Shown one piece after another: positions 9,054 to 18,100 of a stretch of DNA of 64,000 nucleotides. The notes under the pieces are model-generated. The model did not search any database, was not told the DNA's origin, and saw only the letters and a list, made by a program, of their open reading frames with translations. Within the stretch, counting starts at the first letter, position 1, and each line of letters opens with the position of its first letter. A program made the translations under genes and the position numbers. Source of the stretch: a virus; IMG/VR virus record IMGVR_UViG_3300013101_000007, positions 1 to 64,000 of that record; one strand, written 5' to 3'.

Positions 9054-9728
9054 ATGGCAAAGTTAGCAACCGTTGAAGCACTAAGAATAAGATTATCTTT
9101 AGGTGACATACCTGATGTTAATACTCGTGCGTCAGCGGCTTTAGAATCAGCCACAATACGCTTATCCTCAATAATCCGTACACGGTTTGAAAGACAGACT
9201 GTATCTGATTTATTTTGGATTGACCCAGTACAAGAACCGTGGAGGGGTGACTTTTTAGAGTTATACCTTACCCACGGTTTTTTGTTTGAAGATGAAGCGG
9301 CTTTGCCTGACCCTATAATTACTACGGCACGATTATCTGAATTTAAAAATTCCCTTTCTGCTGCTGATTTGATTGATGATTCAATATTGATTAAACAGTT
9401 AAGAAAAGGATTAGTAATGATTACTGATGAAGAGGATGGCAGTATTAGTACGCCTCAATTCAGACACTCAAATAAATTTTATGTTCAGGTGGATTATACC
9501 TGCGGATTTGAGACTTCAACTGATAAGTACGGAAAGAATTATAAGTTAGTTCCAGACTGGTTAGAAGAAGCGGCCTTAATGCAAGCGGCTATCATCTTTA
9601 AAAGTGATTGTAGCGAGGAGTCGGCAACAAAAGGCGGGGGTGATGTTAATATCAAACAAAACGATATAATGATTTTAATAGAGCGTTATATTCGATACTA
9701 CCCTTCAGCTAGAAAAACGATTCAGTAA
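9054..9728 (+). CDS. Head-tail connector / head completion protein
   Basis: A 224-residue protein in the position of the gp6-like head-tail adaptor, just before the Mu G-like gene. It starts with a helical segment (VEALRIRLSL...ALESATIRLSSIIRTRF), typical of adaptors, and ends with DIMILIERYIRYY. It shares one base with the next gene's start. The function is assigned mainly from gene order. Confidence 0.6.
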   Translation: MAKLATVEALRIRLSLGDIPDVNTRASAALESATIRLSSIIRTRFERQTVSDLFWIDPVQEPWRGDFLELYLTHGFLFEDEAALPDPIITTARLSEFKNSLSAADLIDDSILIKQLRKGLVMITDEEDGSISTPQFRHSNKFYVQVDYTCGFETSTDKYGKNYKLVPDWLEEAALMQAAIIFKSDCSEESATKGGGDVNIKQNDIMILIERYIRYYPSARKTIQ

Positions 9729-10177
9729 TGGCTGATATTCTGGAAGTTGATATTCTGGGATTAGATCAACTGGCTAACTTACTATCTAATATTGAGGAAT
9801 CACTTGATGAAGATTCAATAGTAGATGAAGCCGGTGCTATCCTACTAAACAGAATAAGAACCAGATTTTTAGATGAAACCGACCCTGATGGTAGAAAGTG
9901 GGTTCGTTCACAAGCGGCTATCGAAGGTAAAGGTAGAGGTCGTAGAGGTAGAAGTTTTGGTACGTTGTTCGATACGGGGGCATTGTTTCATAGCATACAG
10001 CTATTTAAACGTGGGACTGGTGTACGAGCAATAGGAACTGATATACCTTATGCCCCTATCCACCAAAACGGGCTAGGAGGGCACGTAAAGAGGGTATTTT
10101 TAGGATTCAGTGAAGATGATGTAAGTATCGTACAAAGATTAATAATAAACAGGGTAGAGAGGGCTGTAAATGGCTGA
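9728..10177 (+). CDS. Virion morphogenesis protein, Mu gpG / P2 gpS-like tail completion
   Basis: A 149-residue protein of the phage virion morphogenesis family, involved in tail completion or head-tail joining. The pattern RFLDETDPDGRKW (about residue 45), TLFDTGALFHSI (about 78), GTDIPYAPIHQNGLGG (about 100) and FLGFSEDD (about 122) is diagnostic. It overlaps the next gene by 8 nt. Confidence 0.85.
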   Translation: MADILEVDILGLDQLANLLSNIEESLDEDSIVDEAGAILLNRIRTRFLDETDPDGRKWVRSQAAIEGKGRGRRGRSFGTLFDTGALFHSIQLFKRGTGVRAIGTDIPYAPIHQNGLGGHVKRVFLGFSEDDVSIVQRLIINRVERAVNG

Positions 10178-10610
10178 CATAGTTACAGACGCAGTACTAG
10201 ATTTAAAAAATAAATTGCAATTGATTGCATCCATAAAAAAGAAAACTGTTTATCTTTATGACCAAGATGATCTATTGCATAGTACTAAAAAATTAGGATT
10301 TCCTGCTGTTGGTATTGTTTATGTTGGTATGCAGGGCGGTAATGATTCAAGTAAAACCGGATTAGCTGCAACGTTGGTATGTGATATTTATTTGATAGGT
10401 GGAGAGCAATGCACTGATAAGGTGGCAGATTTAAAATCAGGCTCAACTAAATTATTAGATGAAATGAGAAGGGAAATTGCTTGTACTAAATTAGCGCGGG
10501 TTGGTGGGCAGAGAAAATGGACTTTTGTAGCTGAGTCTCCTGCTGAGATAAGCCCTGCTAAATTGGGTTATGTTCAGCGGTGGAAAACGGTTGTACTACT
10601 TACCAGTTGA
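10170..10610 (+). CDS. Tail terminator-like protein
   Basis: A 146-residue protein following the Mu G-like gene, in the usual place of the tail terminator. An alpha/beta pattern with GFPAVGIVYVG and a C-terminal QRWKTVVLL strand fits the tail terminator fold, but sequence similarity alone is weak. One copy of the dispersed 14-bp repeat lies inside its coding sequence. Confidence 0.55.
   Translation: MADIVTDAVLDLKNKLQLIASIKKKTVYLYDQDDLLHSTKKLGFPAVGIVYVGMQGGNDSSKTGLAATLVCDIYLIGGEQCTDKVADLKSGSTKLLDEMRREIACTKLARVGGQRKWTFVAESPAEISPAKLGYVQRWKTVVLLTS
10216..10229 (-). repeat. 14-bp dispersed repeat, exact, reverse orientation
   Basis: TGCAATTGATTGCA inside the tail terminator-like gene, encoding part of KLQLIAS. 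Confidence 0.9.
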
Positions 10611-10654
10611 TTACTTTGTAAAGTAGTTGTACTCTTAATCTAATCGGGTGAATT

Positions 10655-10861
10655 ATGAAGAAAGATAAGAAAAAGAACGTAAAAAAGATTGAGCCAGAAA
10701 CAATAGATGTTGTTCTTTCAAAAGGGCACTATCATAAAGGTGATTTGTGTGTGGCAGGGGAGACTATTACAGTGACCCTAAAACAAGCAGGAAAATTAGA
10801 GGAAAACCGTATTGGCTTTAGAGTCAAGGTTTCAGAGTCGGGTGTAAATAGTCAGGATTAG
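10655..10861 (+). CDS. Small conserved phage protein, DUF7210-like
   Basis: A 68-residue protein. After a very basic start (KKDKKKNVKK), the pattern VVLSKGHYHKGDLCVAGETITVTLKQAGKL resembles the short H.GK.Y..GD.I.V family found beside tail genes in many phages. Role unknown. Confidence 0.6.
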   Translation: MKKDKKKNVKKIEPETIDVVLSKGHYHKGDLCVAGETITVTLKQAGKLEENRIGFRVKVSESGVNSQD

Positions 10862-10902
10862 TTCCTGATGAAACTAATTAACTTATTTTTGGAGAAGTTC
10901 TA

Positions 10903-11667
10903 ATGTCTGACGCTTGCGTAGAAAACCAATACTTCTCAGGTCAAGGTGCGATTTTAGTCGGTGAGCGTGATGCTGTAACCGGCTTACCAATGGGTTTACG
11001 CCCTGTAGGTAATGTATCGGCTTTGACACTGGGCGTAGAAACAACAACCTTTGAACATAAAGACTCATGTACTGGTGTACGTGGTATCGACCTTGAAATT
11101 GTACAAGAGCTAAACGCTTCTATGTCAATGACAATGGAATCTTTATTCAAAGAAAATTTATCATTGGCATTGTATGGCACTGATAGCGTGATTACAGGTG
11201 CTTCGGTAACAGATGAGGCATTACTTGGATACCATGATTTATGGAGTCCATTGGCTCATATTCAGGTATCGGCTGTAATTATTACTGATGTAGGTGGCTC
11301 AACAACTTATGTTCTCGATACTGATTACGAAGTGAATGAAGTATCTGGTACTATCAAAGTATTAAGCACTGGTGCGATCACTGACGGACAAGCACTGGAA
11401 GCCGATTATACTTTTGTTACTCAAGATAATATCGAAGCAGTAACTACCGGAACGCCTCCAATTCGTTTTATTCGTTTTGAAGGTTTAAATACCGCTGACT
11501 TAAATAAACCGGTGGTGATTGACGTATTTAAAGTATCCATGCAACCATTGGCTGAATTAGCATTAATTCAAGACGAAATTGCACAGATGGAAGTTGAAAG
11601 TAAAATATTATCTGACTCAAAACGAGCTACAGGTAGTAAGTATTTCAATATCCGTAAAGTGGCATAA
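10903..11667 (+). CDS. Major tail tube protein
   Basis: A 254-residue protein placed before the chaperone pair and tape measure, as tail tube genes are. It contains beta-rich segments (VSALTLGVETTTFEHKDSC, then PIRFIRFEGLNTADLNKPVVIDVFKVSMQP) typical of siphophage tube proteins. It has an AGAAG-type ribosome site and is followed at once by a strong terminator, consistent with high expression. Confidence 0.8.
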   Translation: MSDACVENQYFSGQGAILVGERDAVTGLPMGLRPVGNVSALTLGVETTTFEHKDSCTGVRGIDLEIVQELNASMSMTMESLFKENLSLALYGTDSVITGASVTDEALLGYHDLWSPLAHIQVSAVIITDVGGSTTYVLDTDYEVNEVSGTIKVLSTGAITDGQALEADYTFVTQDNIEAVTTGTPPIRFIRFEGLNTADLNKPVVIDVFKVSMQPLAELALIQDEIAQMEVESKILSDSKRATGSKYFNIRKVA

Positions 11668-11712
11668 AAACTCCTTAGATGGGGTGTTGTAAAACTGTCG
11701 GGTGGGTGACAC

Positions 11713-11744
11713 ATGAGGGGAATAAAACCCCCTCATTTTTTTTT
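11713..11744 (+). terminator. Rho-independent terminator after tail tube
   Basis: ATGAGGGG / CCCCTCAT, 8-bp stem, 8-nt loop, then a run of nine T. The T run continues into TTTTAGCGTAGT, a leader element also found before the sulfotransferase gene. Confidence 0.88.
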
Positions 11745-11763
11745 AGCGTAGTGGAGAAGAGAA

Positions 11764-12147
11764 ATGAGTTTAGCAGATTTAGTTGCTATTAAAGAGAAGA
11801 TAGAGAGTCCTCATGGGGATTTTGAGATTCAAGGCTTAACACTGGAGGCACTGGCTGGATTGATGAAAGAGCATACTTCGGAGTTATCTTCGATGTTTGA
11901 TGGTAAATTAGACTTCACAGAGTTGTTGAAGGAATCACCTGATCTTGTAGCTAAACTCATAGCATACTCAGCGGGAGAACCAGAACATGTAGCCAATGTG
12001 AAACTATTACCTTTTGGAGTGCAATTGATTGCATTACAGAGAATTTGGAAATTGACAGCGGTGGATACCGAAGAACTGGGAAACATGCTACGCAGTCTCA
12101 CAAAGGGAATGGAAAACCTAGACCTTCCGACCAAAACAAAAAATTAG
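11764..12147 (+). CDS. Tail assembly chaperone, short form (G-like)
   Basis: A 127-residue acidic helical protein directly before the tape measure. Gene order and the overlapping -1 frame ORF identify it as the lambda gpG-type chaperone that coats the tape measure during tail assembly. The frame ends at TAG 12145, immediately after the slippery heptamer A AAA AAT (12138-12144). A dispersed 14-bp repeat lies inside at 12020. Confidence 0.78.
   Translation: MSLADLVAIKEKIESPHGDFEIQGLTLEALAGLMKEHTSELSSMFDGKLDFTELLKESPDLVAKLIAYSAGEPEHVANVKLLPFGVQLIALQRIWKLTAVDTEELGNMLRSLTKGMENLDLPTKTKN
12020..12033 (-). repeat. 14-bp dispersed repeat, exact, reverse orientation
   Basis: TGCAATTGATTGCA inside the tail chaperone gene. 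Confidence 0.9.
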
Positions 12148-12386
12148 ATTTTGTTGAATGGTTGGCAGACCTTGAGATAGCTGCGGAATATTTAATATCT
12201 AATGGACACGATATTGATAAAGTATTCAAATACCCCTTAAAACAATTTTACGAGTTCTACAGTCTTGCAAAAAAACGGCAATCCTCAGAAAATTTAACTT
12301 TGTTGGCGAATATGCGAACCGCATACCATGCTGAACAGAAAGCATTTACAAAGCTACTAAAAAAGATGGAAAAGGATAATGGCTGA
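12045..12386 (+). CDS. Tail assembly chaperone frameshift extension (T of GT)
   Basis: This ORF is in the -1 frame relative to the G-like gene and runs to the tape measure start. Read as a -1 product from 12138, G continues as ...TKTKK-LDFVEWLADLEIA, giving a GT protein of about 207 residues. The C-terminal part (EYLISNGHDIDKVFKYPLKQF...LLANMRTAYHAEQKAF) is helical. The listed start is only the nominal ATG. I think the region before 12138 is not separately translated. It overlaps the tape measure gene by 8 nt. Confidence 0.7.
   Translation: MEIDSGGYRRTGKHATQSHKGNGKPRPSDQNKKLDFVEWLADLEIAAEYLISNGHDIDKVFKYPLKQFYEFYSLAKKRQSSENLTLLANMRTAYHAEQKAFTKLLKKMEKDNG
12138..12144 (+). other. Probable -1 ribosomal frameshift site (A AAA AAT)
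   Basis: In-frame X XXY YYZ heptamer placed just before the TAG of the G-like chaperone. Slipping back one base joins it to the T-like ORF, as in lambda G/GT and many siphophages. Confidence 0.72.
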
Positions 12387-15300
12387 AACCACAATAGAAA
12401 TTCTAATTAAGGCTAAAAATGCAGCTACAAAAGTTATCCGTGAGGTTAATAGGGAGTTCGCTCAAGCCAAACTAGCCGCTGATAAATTAAGTAAAACTGA
12501 TCTTGCTAAATTAAACAGAGACCTCCAAGAAGCAAGTAATATACTTGATGAGGTTTCTGATGTTGATGTGGATGGCTTGCAGTCTGGATTAAATGATTCA
12601 GCGGAAAGTGCGGAAACCTTAGTTGGTCAATTAGCCGAGGTAAGTAAAGCCACGGTTGATAACGTAGTAAAGGAATACAAGTTATTAGAAAAATCTATTG
12701 ACAACATTAATACTGTTGCAGCCGAAGCACAAGAAGCCCTTGAAAAAGTAAATCAACTAGGCAAGGATATAATAAAATCCACCGCCACGAGTGCCTTATT
12801 TTCCGCAGGTACTATAAAGTTAGCCGGTGACTTTTCTAAGGTTATTGGTGAAGTAAGAACTTTGATTGATGATACTGCTGTTTCCAGTGAATCATTGAGA
12901 GAGGAAGTAATAGATTTATCCAATGAATTCTCAGTAAATAAAACTCAAGTAGTTAGTGGTTTCTACCAAGCATTATCAGCGGGTGCTGAACACGGTGCTG
13001 AAGCCACGGCCTTATTAGAAACTGCTCTTAAAACTGCAATTGGTGGTGTTACAGATGTTAATACAGCGGTTGACGGATTAACTACGGTAATTAATGCTTT
13101 TGGTTTCTCATTTACAGAAGCAGAAACGGTAGCGGATATAATGTTCACTACCATGAAGAACGGTAAAACTACCGTAGGTGAGATTTCTCAAAATTTGGCA
13201 CAAGTAGCACCTATCGCTTCAACATTAGGAGTTAGTTTTGAAGATATAAGTGCGACTCTTATAGCCATGACCCTTCAGGGTACGAAAACCAATTCAGCCT
13301 TTACTTCCATGAAAGCGGCCTTAACCGGTTTAATTAGACCTGGGGGTGATGCAGAAAAAGCCATCCAAGCGGCTGGGTTTGAAAGTGCTAAAGCGGCTAT
13401 CAAGGTTGTAGGTCTGCAAGGTGCATTTAATATTCTGGCAGAAGCGGCTGATGGTAGTGAAGGTAAGCTTGTAAAAATGATCGGCTCAACTGAGGGTGCT
13501 GGGGTTATATTCCAGACAACCGGTGAGAAGGCAAAATTCTTAGATGAAGCATTAGAACAAATAGCGAATTCTGCTGGAGCAACCCAAGCGGCTTTTGATA
13601 AAATTAATGAGGAGTTAGGTAGAAGTTTAGATGGCCTAACAACTAGCACAGATAATTTCCTGACAACATTAGGGGCTGGTATTGGTTCTGCTTTTAAACC
13701 ATTTATTGAGGCCTTAACCAGTATCATTCAATTGGGCACTGAGTTACTATTAACCTTTCCATTAATCGGGCAAGTTATTGGTACTTTTGTTGGATTGATA
13801 TTGACAGTAAAAATTGCCTTTGGTGCATTACTAATTGTCGGTAGTACTGTTGTTTCCATGTTCCTACGCTGGTTTATATTGAGAACTGTAGGACAGATAG
13901 TAACTTTATTTACCGGAAAAATTGGGATACTAACCACGGCTTTATCTTTATTAGGTAAGGCTTTGACAGCGGTTATTGGTGCGGGTGCGGTTGGTAAATT
14001 AAAGACTGCATTTGTGTTACTGGGTGTATCAGCATTGGCGGCTGCGGCTAAAGTAGCTTCATTCTTAAAACTAACCGCTTTAGCCAGAACGTTAAGAACA
14101 ACTGCTGTTGGACTCAGGGCTGTAACAAGCGCGGCTACACGGGCGGCTGGGATATGGGTTACTTTTAAATCTGGTGTTGCTGCTGCATTAGTTGCTGTTA
14201 AAGGGCTAAGTGTGTTTATGAAGGCCACTTTGATAGGGGCAATAATTGGTACAACCATAGCAATAGTTAGGCTGGCTAATGCTTATTCAGATTGGCGGGA
14301 TGCTGTTGCTGAGTTAGAGAGAATACAGGGCGGGTTTCAAAAACGTATTGATGCTTTAAAAGCTGAAGGGGTTTCTTTAAAAGCGAATGTAAAAACCTCT
14401 GATGAGTTGTTGAATTCCAGTAAAAAACAGATTGATGCTTACCAAGATCAATTATTAAAAACATTGGAATTGGCTACAATAACAAGAGCATTGTTATCTA
14501 CTCAAGAAGATAGCGCGGTTGAAATTGCGGCTTTAGATATTCTGATAGGTAACATTACAAAAGGTATTGAGGATTCAGTTGTTGCAGAAAAAAGATTTAG
14601 TGATGAGGCATTTACCGCTTCCATCATATTACAAAAAACCGCTGAAGATGCAAAGGCATTGGCAGATGCTCAACGTGAAGCGTCCACCCTTAGTTTTGAC
14701 CAGAATGTTACTCAGTTGGAGCGGGTACGGGATGCTCAATTAGCTGTTCTTGAAATAACCAATGAACTACCGGCTATTGCTGATGTGTTTAGATCGCATA
14801 ATAATACCGTGGCATTTCTTGCTAATCAAAATGCAGATGAATTAATTTCCATTGCTAAAAAAGAACAAGCGCAATTGTTGGCGATAGAAGAAGCCGGCCT
14901 TAAAGACAGTGAAGATTCAATAAAAGAATTTGCCAGATTTCAGGCTGAACTTGAAAGAGAAACAAACGAAAAAATATTACAAATAAACCGTGATAAGTTC
15001 TCAAGAATAGACTCACTTAGAAATGAATCTTTTAATAGATTAAAAGCACTAACACAGCAATCAATTGCACTGAGTAAACAGATTGCAGATGCGGAATTGT
15101 CAGGCACTCAAAGAATACGTGAATTGCGTAGACAAGGGCTCACTGATATTCAGGCTTTTAATGATAAACAAAAAGAGATTTCAGAACTAACAAGTAAATT
15201 TAATCAGGCGTTGGCTCAAGGTGACTTTGATCTGGCAAAACAGATAGCTAATAGACAGATTTCATTATCTGGGCAATTGGTTGGTGAGATTAAGAAAGGC

Positions 15301-16677
15301 GAAAAAGTACAACTATCTAAAGAGGCTTCAGTACAGGCGGCAATACGTGGCACTGAGGGAGCGCAAACTAGATTAGTTGAGGCATTGAAAGCAGAGAAAG
15401 CAGTTGTTGATGAAGCTAAAGCCTCAGAAAAAGCATTGTTCCAAGAACTGACTACCACTTTAAATAATCTGGATGCTACTTTAAGAAGGTTGGCGGGTGA
15501 CAAGATTGAATTTGAAACAAAGTTCAAAGCACCGGACGCTGCCGAAGCTAAAGCAGATGTTCAGAAAGTAACTGATGAAGTAAGTAACAGTGAAGCGGCA
15601 AAGGTATCAATCGGTACTACACTTAACACTGAAGCATTGGCATTAACTAAGCAGGAACTACAGACTTCTTTAGAACAAGAACAGGTAGATGTTTTAGTTC
15701 AAGCGGCTGCGGAACCGGCTGATTTTTTACGGGTGTTGCGGGAAATTGAAACTGAGTTAGCTACAACCGGTGTTGACGTTTCTTTAGTTCCAGTAGAGGA
15801 CAAATTTAATGCAGTCAAGGCGCGTATTTTAGCCGAGGCACTGATTAAAGATGTTCAATTTAATGTAGATGATGCTGAAGTATTATCCATTATAGAACGC
15901 CTGTCTCAGCCCTCAACATCTACGCACCAATTTATTGTTGATAATTTAAGTTTAAAAGATTCGATTGAGGATATAAAACGGGATACTGATTCAAAACATA
16001 CCATTGTTGCGAATATAGAGGCGGCTCTTGCCAGTATTAATTCTGTCACACAAGATACCACAGCGGTACTTACTGTGACCGCGAATACAACTCAAGCGGT
16101 TAGTGCAATTGCAATACTGCAACAGCCTACTAATTCGCCTCACAATGTTAATGCGAATACCAGTCAAGCACAATCTGCTATTAATGCCCTACAACGGACT
16201 ACATTTTCTACTCATGTTGTTAAAGTGGTTGAGCAACGGGCGGTAGGTGGACTAATTGGAGCGGTAAGAGGTGCTAGAGCCGCAATACCTCATTTTGCTG
16301 AAGGTACGGCAAGGGCAATACAAGGAACGGTAAGAGGGGCTGGTTCTGGGACTTCTGATAGCATCTTTGCTAAGTTATCGCGGGGGGAGTTTGTTATTAA
16401 AGCTGCGGCTGTAAAACGGTATGGGCAATCTTTGTTTCAAGGATTAAACTCTATGCGGTTTGGTAAAGAAAGATTACCGGCTTTTGCAAGTGGTGGGGGT
16501 GTTGGTTTTTCTGACATACCTGCGGCTACCCCAGCAAACAATCAGAATGGGGCAACCACAACTTTAAACCTTTCTTTTAATGGTGGGCAAACTTCTACCT
16601 TAACTGGAAGTAGGGATTCAGTTAATTTATTGGTTACTTCTTTGCAGGAATTACAACGTGGCGTGGTGGGTGGTTAA
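12379..16677 (+). CDS. Tail tape measure protein
   Basis: A 1432-residue protein that sets tail length and is ejected with the DNA. The N-terminal 150 residues look coiled-coil. Residues about 155-395 match the TP901-type tape measure core (NEFSVNKTQVVSGFYQALSAG, then TIGEISQNLA-like segments). Hydrophobic stretches lie at about 440-500 and 535-640. Long coiled coils follow (about 690-1080). The C-terminal 250 residues carry repeated H.V.AN / T.AVSAI units and a Gly-rich end. At roughly 1.5 A per residue, this length would fit a tail near 200 nm. Confidence 0.93.
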   Translation: MAETTIEILIKAKNAATKVIREVNREFAQAKLAADKLSKTDLAKLNRDLQEASNILDEVSDVDVDGLQSGLNDSAESAETLVGQLAEVSKATVDNVVKEYKLLEKSIDNINTVAAEAQEALEKVNQLGKDIIKSTATSALFSAGTIKLAGDFSKVIGEVRTLIDDTAVSSESLREEVIDLSNEFSVNKTQVVSGFYQALSAGAEHGAEATALLETALKTAIGGVTDVNTAVDGLTTVINAFGFSFTEAETVADIMFTTMKNGKTTVGEISQNLAQVAPIASTLGVSFEDISATLIAMTLQGTKTNSAFTSMKAALTGLIRPGGDAEKAIQAAGFESAKAAIKVVGLQGAFNILAEAADGSEGKLVKMIGSTEGAGVIFQTTGEKAKFLDEALEQIANSAGATQAAFDKINEELGRSLDGLTTSTDNFLTTLGAGIGSAFKPFIEALTSIIQLGTELLLTFPLIGQVIGTFVGLILTVKIAFGALLIVGSTVVSMFLRWFILRTVGQIVTLFTGKIGILTTALSLLGKALTAVIGAGAVGKLKTAFVLLGVSALAAAAKVASFLKLTALARTLRTTAVGLRAVTSAATRAAGIWVTFKSGVAAALVAVKGLSVFMKATLIGAIIGTTIAIVRLANAYSDWRDAVAELERIQGGFQKRIDALKAEGVSLKANVKTSDELLNSSKKQIDAYQDQLLKTLELATITRALLSTQEDSAVEIAALDILIGNITKGIEDSVVAEKRFSDEAFTASIILQKTAEDAKALADAQREASTLSFDQNVTQLERVRDAQLAVLEITNELPAIADVFRSHNNTVAFLANQNADELISIAKKEQAQLLAIEEAGLKDSEDSIKEFARFQAELERETNEKILQINRDKFSRIDSLRNESFNRLKALTQQSIALSKQIADAELSGTQRIRELRRQGLTDIQAFNDKQKEISELTSKFNQALAQGDFDLAKQIANRQISLSGQLVGEIKKGEKVQLSKEASVQAAIRGTEGAQTRLVEALKAEKAVVDEAKASEKALFQELTTTLNNLDATLRRLAGDKIEFETKFKAPDAAEAKADVQKVTDEVSNSEAAKVSIGTTLNTEALALTKQELQTSLEQEQVDVLVQAAAEPADFLRVLREIETELATTGVDVSLVPVEDKFNAVKARILAEALIKDVQFNVDDAEVLSIIERLSQPSTSTHQFIVDNLSLKDSIEDIKRDTDSKHTIVANIEAALASINSVTQDTTAVLTVTANTTQAVSAIAILQQPTNSPHNVNANTSQAQSAINALQRTTFSTHVVKVVEQRAVGGLIGAVRGARAAIPHFAEGTARAIQGTVRGAGSGTSDSIFAKLSRGEFVIKAAAVKRYGQSLFQGLNSMRFGKERLPAFASGGGVGFSDIPAATPANNQNGATTTLNLSFNGGQTSTLTGSRDSVNLLVTSLQELQRGVVGG
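15056..15069 (+). repeat. 14-bp dispersed repeat, one mismatch
   Basis: AGCAATCAATTGCA (first base differs) inside the tape measure gene. Confidence 0.65.
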
Positions 16678-17070
16678 ATGGCAGCAATAGTTTTTTCTTT
16701 AGGTGGTATCGACCTTAACCCAAACATGATTTGGAGAGATAGATTTACCTCACAACAAGTGGCTCAAACCACCTTGCGTACTTTAGCAGGTAGTTTTATT
16801 ATATATCCACAGAGTTTATCTTTAGGTGAGTCTATTATTCTGGAATCAACCGAAGAACAAGGATGGCTTACAAAAACTCAAGTGGATGCGGTGTTGGGGC
16901 TTGCTATTAATGCAGGGGCGATTTATCAGCTAAACGTGGGTGGTGACATTAAAGATGTTGTTTTCAGGCATGAGGAACCACCAGCGGCAGTATTTACACC
17001 ATTAGTACCCAGATTAAATGTTGAGGCTAATGATTATTTTACAGGTGTTATTAAACTTACTACGGTTTAA
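16678..17070 (+). CDS. Tail protein after tape measure, unknown
   Basis: A 130-residue protein starting on the base after the tape measure stop. It is beta-rich (GGIDLNPNMIW, then GSFIIYPQSLSLGESIILES). Position directly after the tape measure suggests a distal tail or tail tip component. No family recognised. Confidence 0.65.
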   Translation: MAAIVFSLGGIDLNPNMIWRDRFTSQQVAQTTLRTLAGSFIIYPQSLSLGESIILESTEEQGWLTKTQVDAVLGLAINAGAIYQLNVGGDIKDVVFRHEEPPAAVFTPLVPRLNVEANDYFTGVIKLTTV

Positions 17071-17084
17071 TGCAATCAATTGCA
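17071..17084 (+). repeat. 14-bp dispersed repeat, exact
   Basis: TGCAATCAATTGCA starting immediately after a stop codon, in the 31-nt gap before the next tail gene. Confidence 0.9.
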
Positions 17085-17101
17085 ATTAGGAGATTTACAA
17101 A

Positions 17102-18100
17102 ATGAGTATTATTCAAAGTGAGTTGCTGTGGTACAAGGCCGTAGTTAATGACGACACTACCTCAAATGGTGGGCGCATGACCTCTGCTATTTCAATATCA
17201 GGGGTTAAAAATAATATATGGCCTGATGTTTCACAAGCAGAGAGAGTATCTGGTTCTACAAAGTATCGTAAAACTTTTATTAAGGTGGCTAACGATGATG
17301 ATTTAATACTATTTGATTCTCGTATTTATGTAGAAACATTTACTCCGGGTGATGATTCTATAGCTTTATTTTTAGGAACTCAGAGAGATACTCAGAATGA
17401 TATAACTGGTAGTGAGCGATTGTATGGTTCTGGGCAATTAAGCGCAAGCCGTTTAATTGGTGATTCATTTATGGAAGTAGTAACTGAGGGTGCTTCTTTT
17501 GATATGTTTAAGCAGGGTGATTTAGTTAGGATTTCAGATAAAGTTAATGTTGATGATTTAGTGGGTAATGAGGAATTTGTAACCATAGCCAATACACCTA
17601 GCTACACAGGTGATATTGTTGATTTCACTTTTTCACCTTCACTGGCTAATGCTTACACTAATACCTTAACAAGAGTAGCTTCAGTTATTGAGCATGGAGA
17701 TATAGAAGGTTCAGTGGATGGCTATATTAAATCCTCAGTAAGTGGTACTTATGATGAAGTAGGTAATCCAGTTGAGGTAGATAGTATTGGTACAGTAGAA
17801 GAAACCATAACTATTACTTTTACTTCACCTACTGCTTATGATGTTGTTGGGGATACTTTAGGCGCGTTAGGTTCTGGTAATATTAGTTCTGATTTTGCAC
17901 CAAACAACCCAGACTTTAGTAAGCCTTATTTTATTTTACGATTTGCTGGTTTTGCAGGTACGTGGGCAATCTCAGACAGTATTACTTTTGACACTCATCC
18001 TGCGGCTGTCCCAGTTTGGTACAAGCGTATTGTTCCAGCCGGTGCTAACTCTTTTGCGGGTAATAAAGTAATAGCGGCTATTGATGGCGAGAGTGCATAA
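17102..18100 (+). CDS. Conserved siphophage tail protein
   Basis: A 332-residue protein with a pattern I recognise from other phages of this layout: SELLWYKA, NGGRMTS, WPDVSQAERVSGSTKYRKTFIKV, GTQRDTQNDITGSERLYGSG and GNEEFVTI. These proteins lie between tape measure and tail hub genes and are probably tail tip structural proteins. It shares one base with the next gene's start. Confidence 0.7.
   Translation: MSIIQSELLWYKAVVNDDTTSNGGRMTSAISISGVKNNIWPDVSQAERVSGSTKYRKTFIKVANDDDLILFDSRIYVETFTPGDDSIALFLGTQRDTQNDITGSERLYGSGQLSASRLIGDSFMEVVTEGASFDMFKQGDLVRISDKVNVDDLVGNEEFVTIANTPSYTGDIVDFTFSPSLANAYTNTLTRVASVIEHGDIEGSVDGYIKSSVSGTYDEVGNPVEVDSIGTVEETITITFTSPTAYDVVGDTLGALGSGNISSDFAPNNPDFSKPYFILRFAGFAGTWAISDSITFDTHPAAVPVWYKRIVPAGANSFAGNKVIAAIDGESA

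Noticed and set aside
13728-14258. A 176-codon open frame on the minus strand inside the tape measure gene
   Set aside because: Codon structure follows the + strand gene, and no promoter or ribosome site is present. All other minus-strand frames look like shadows too.
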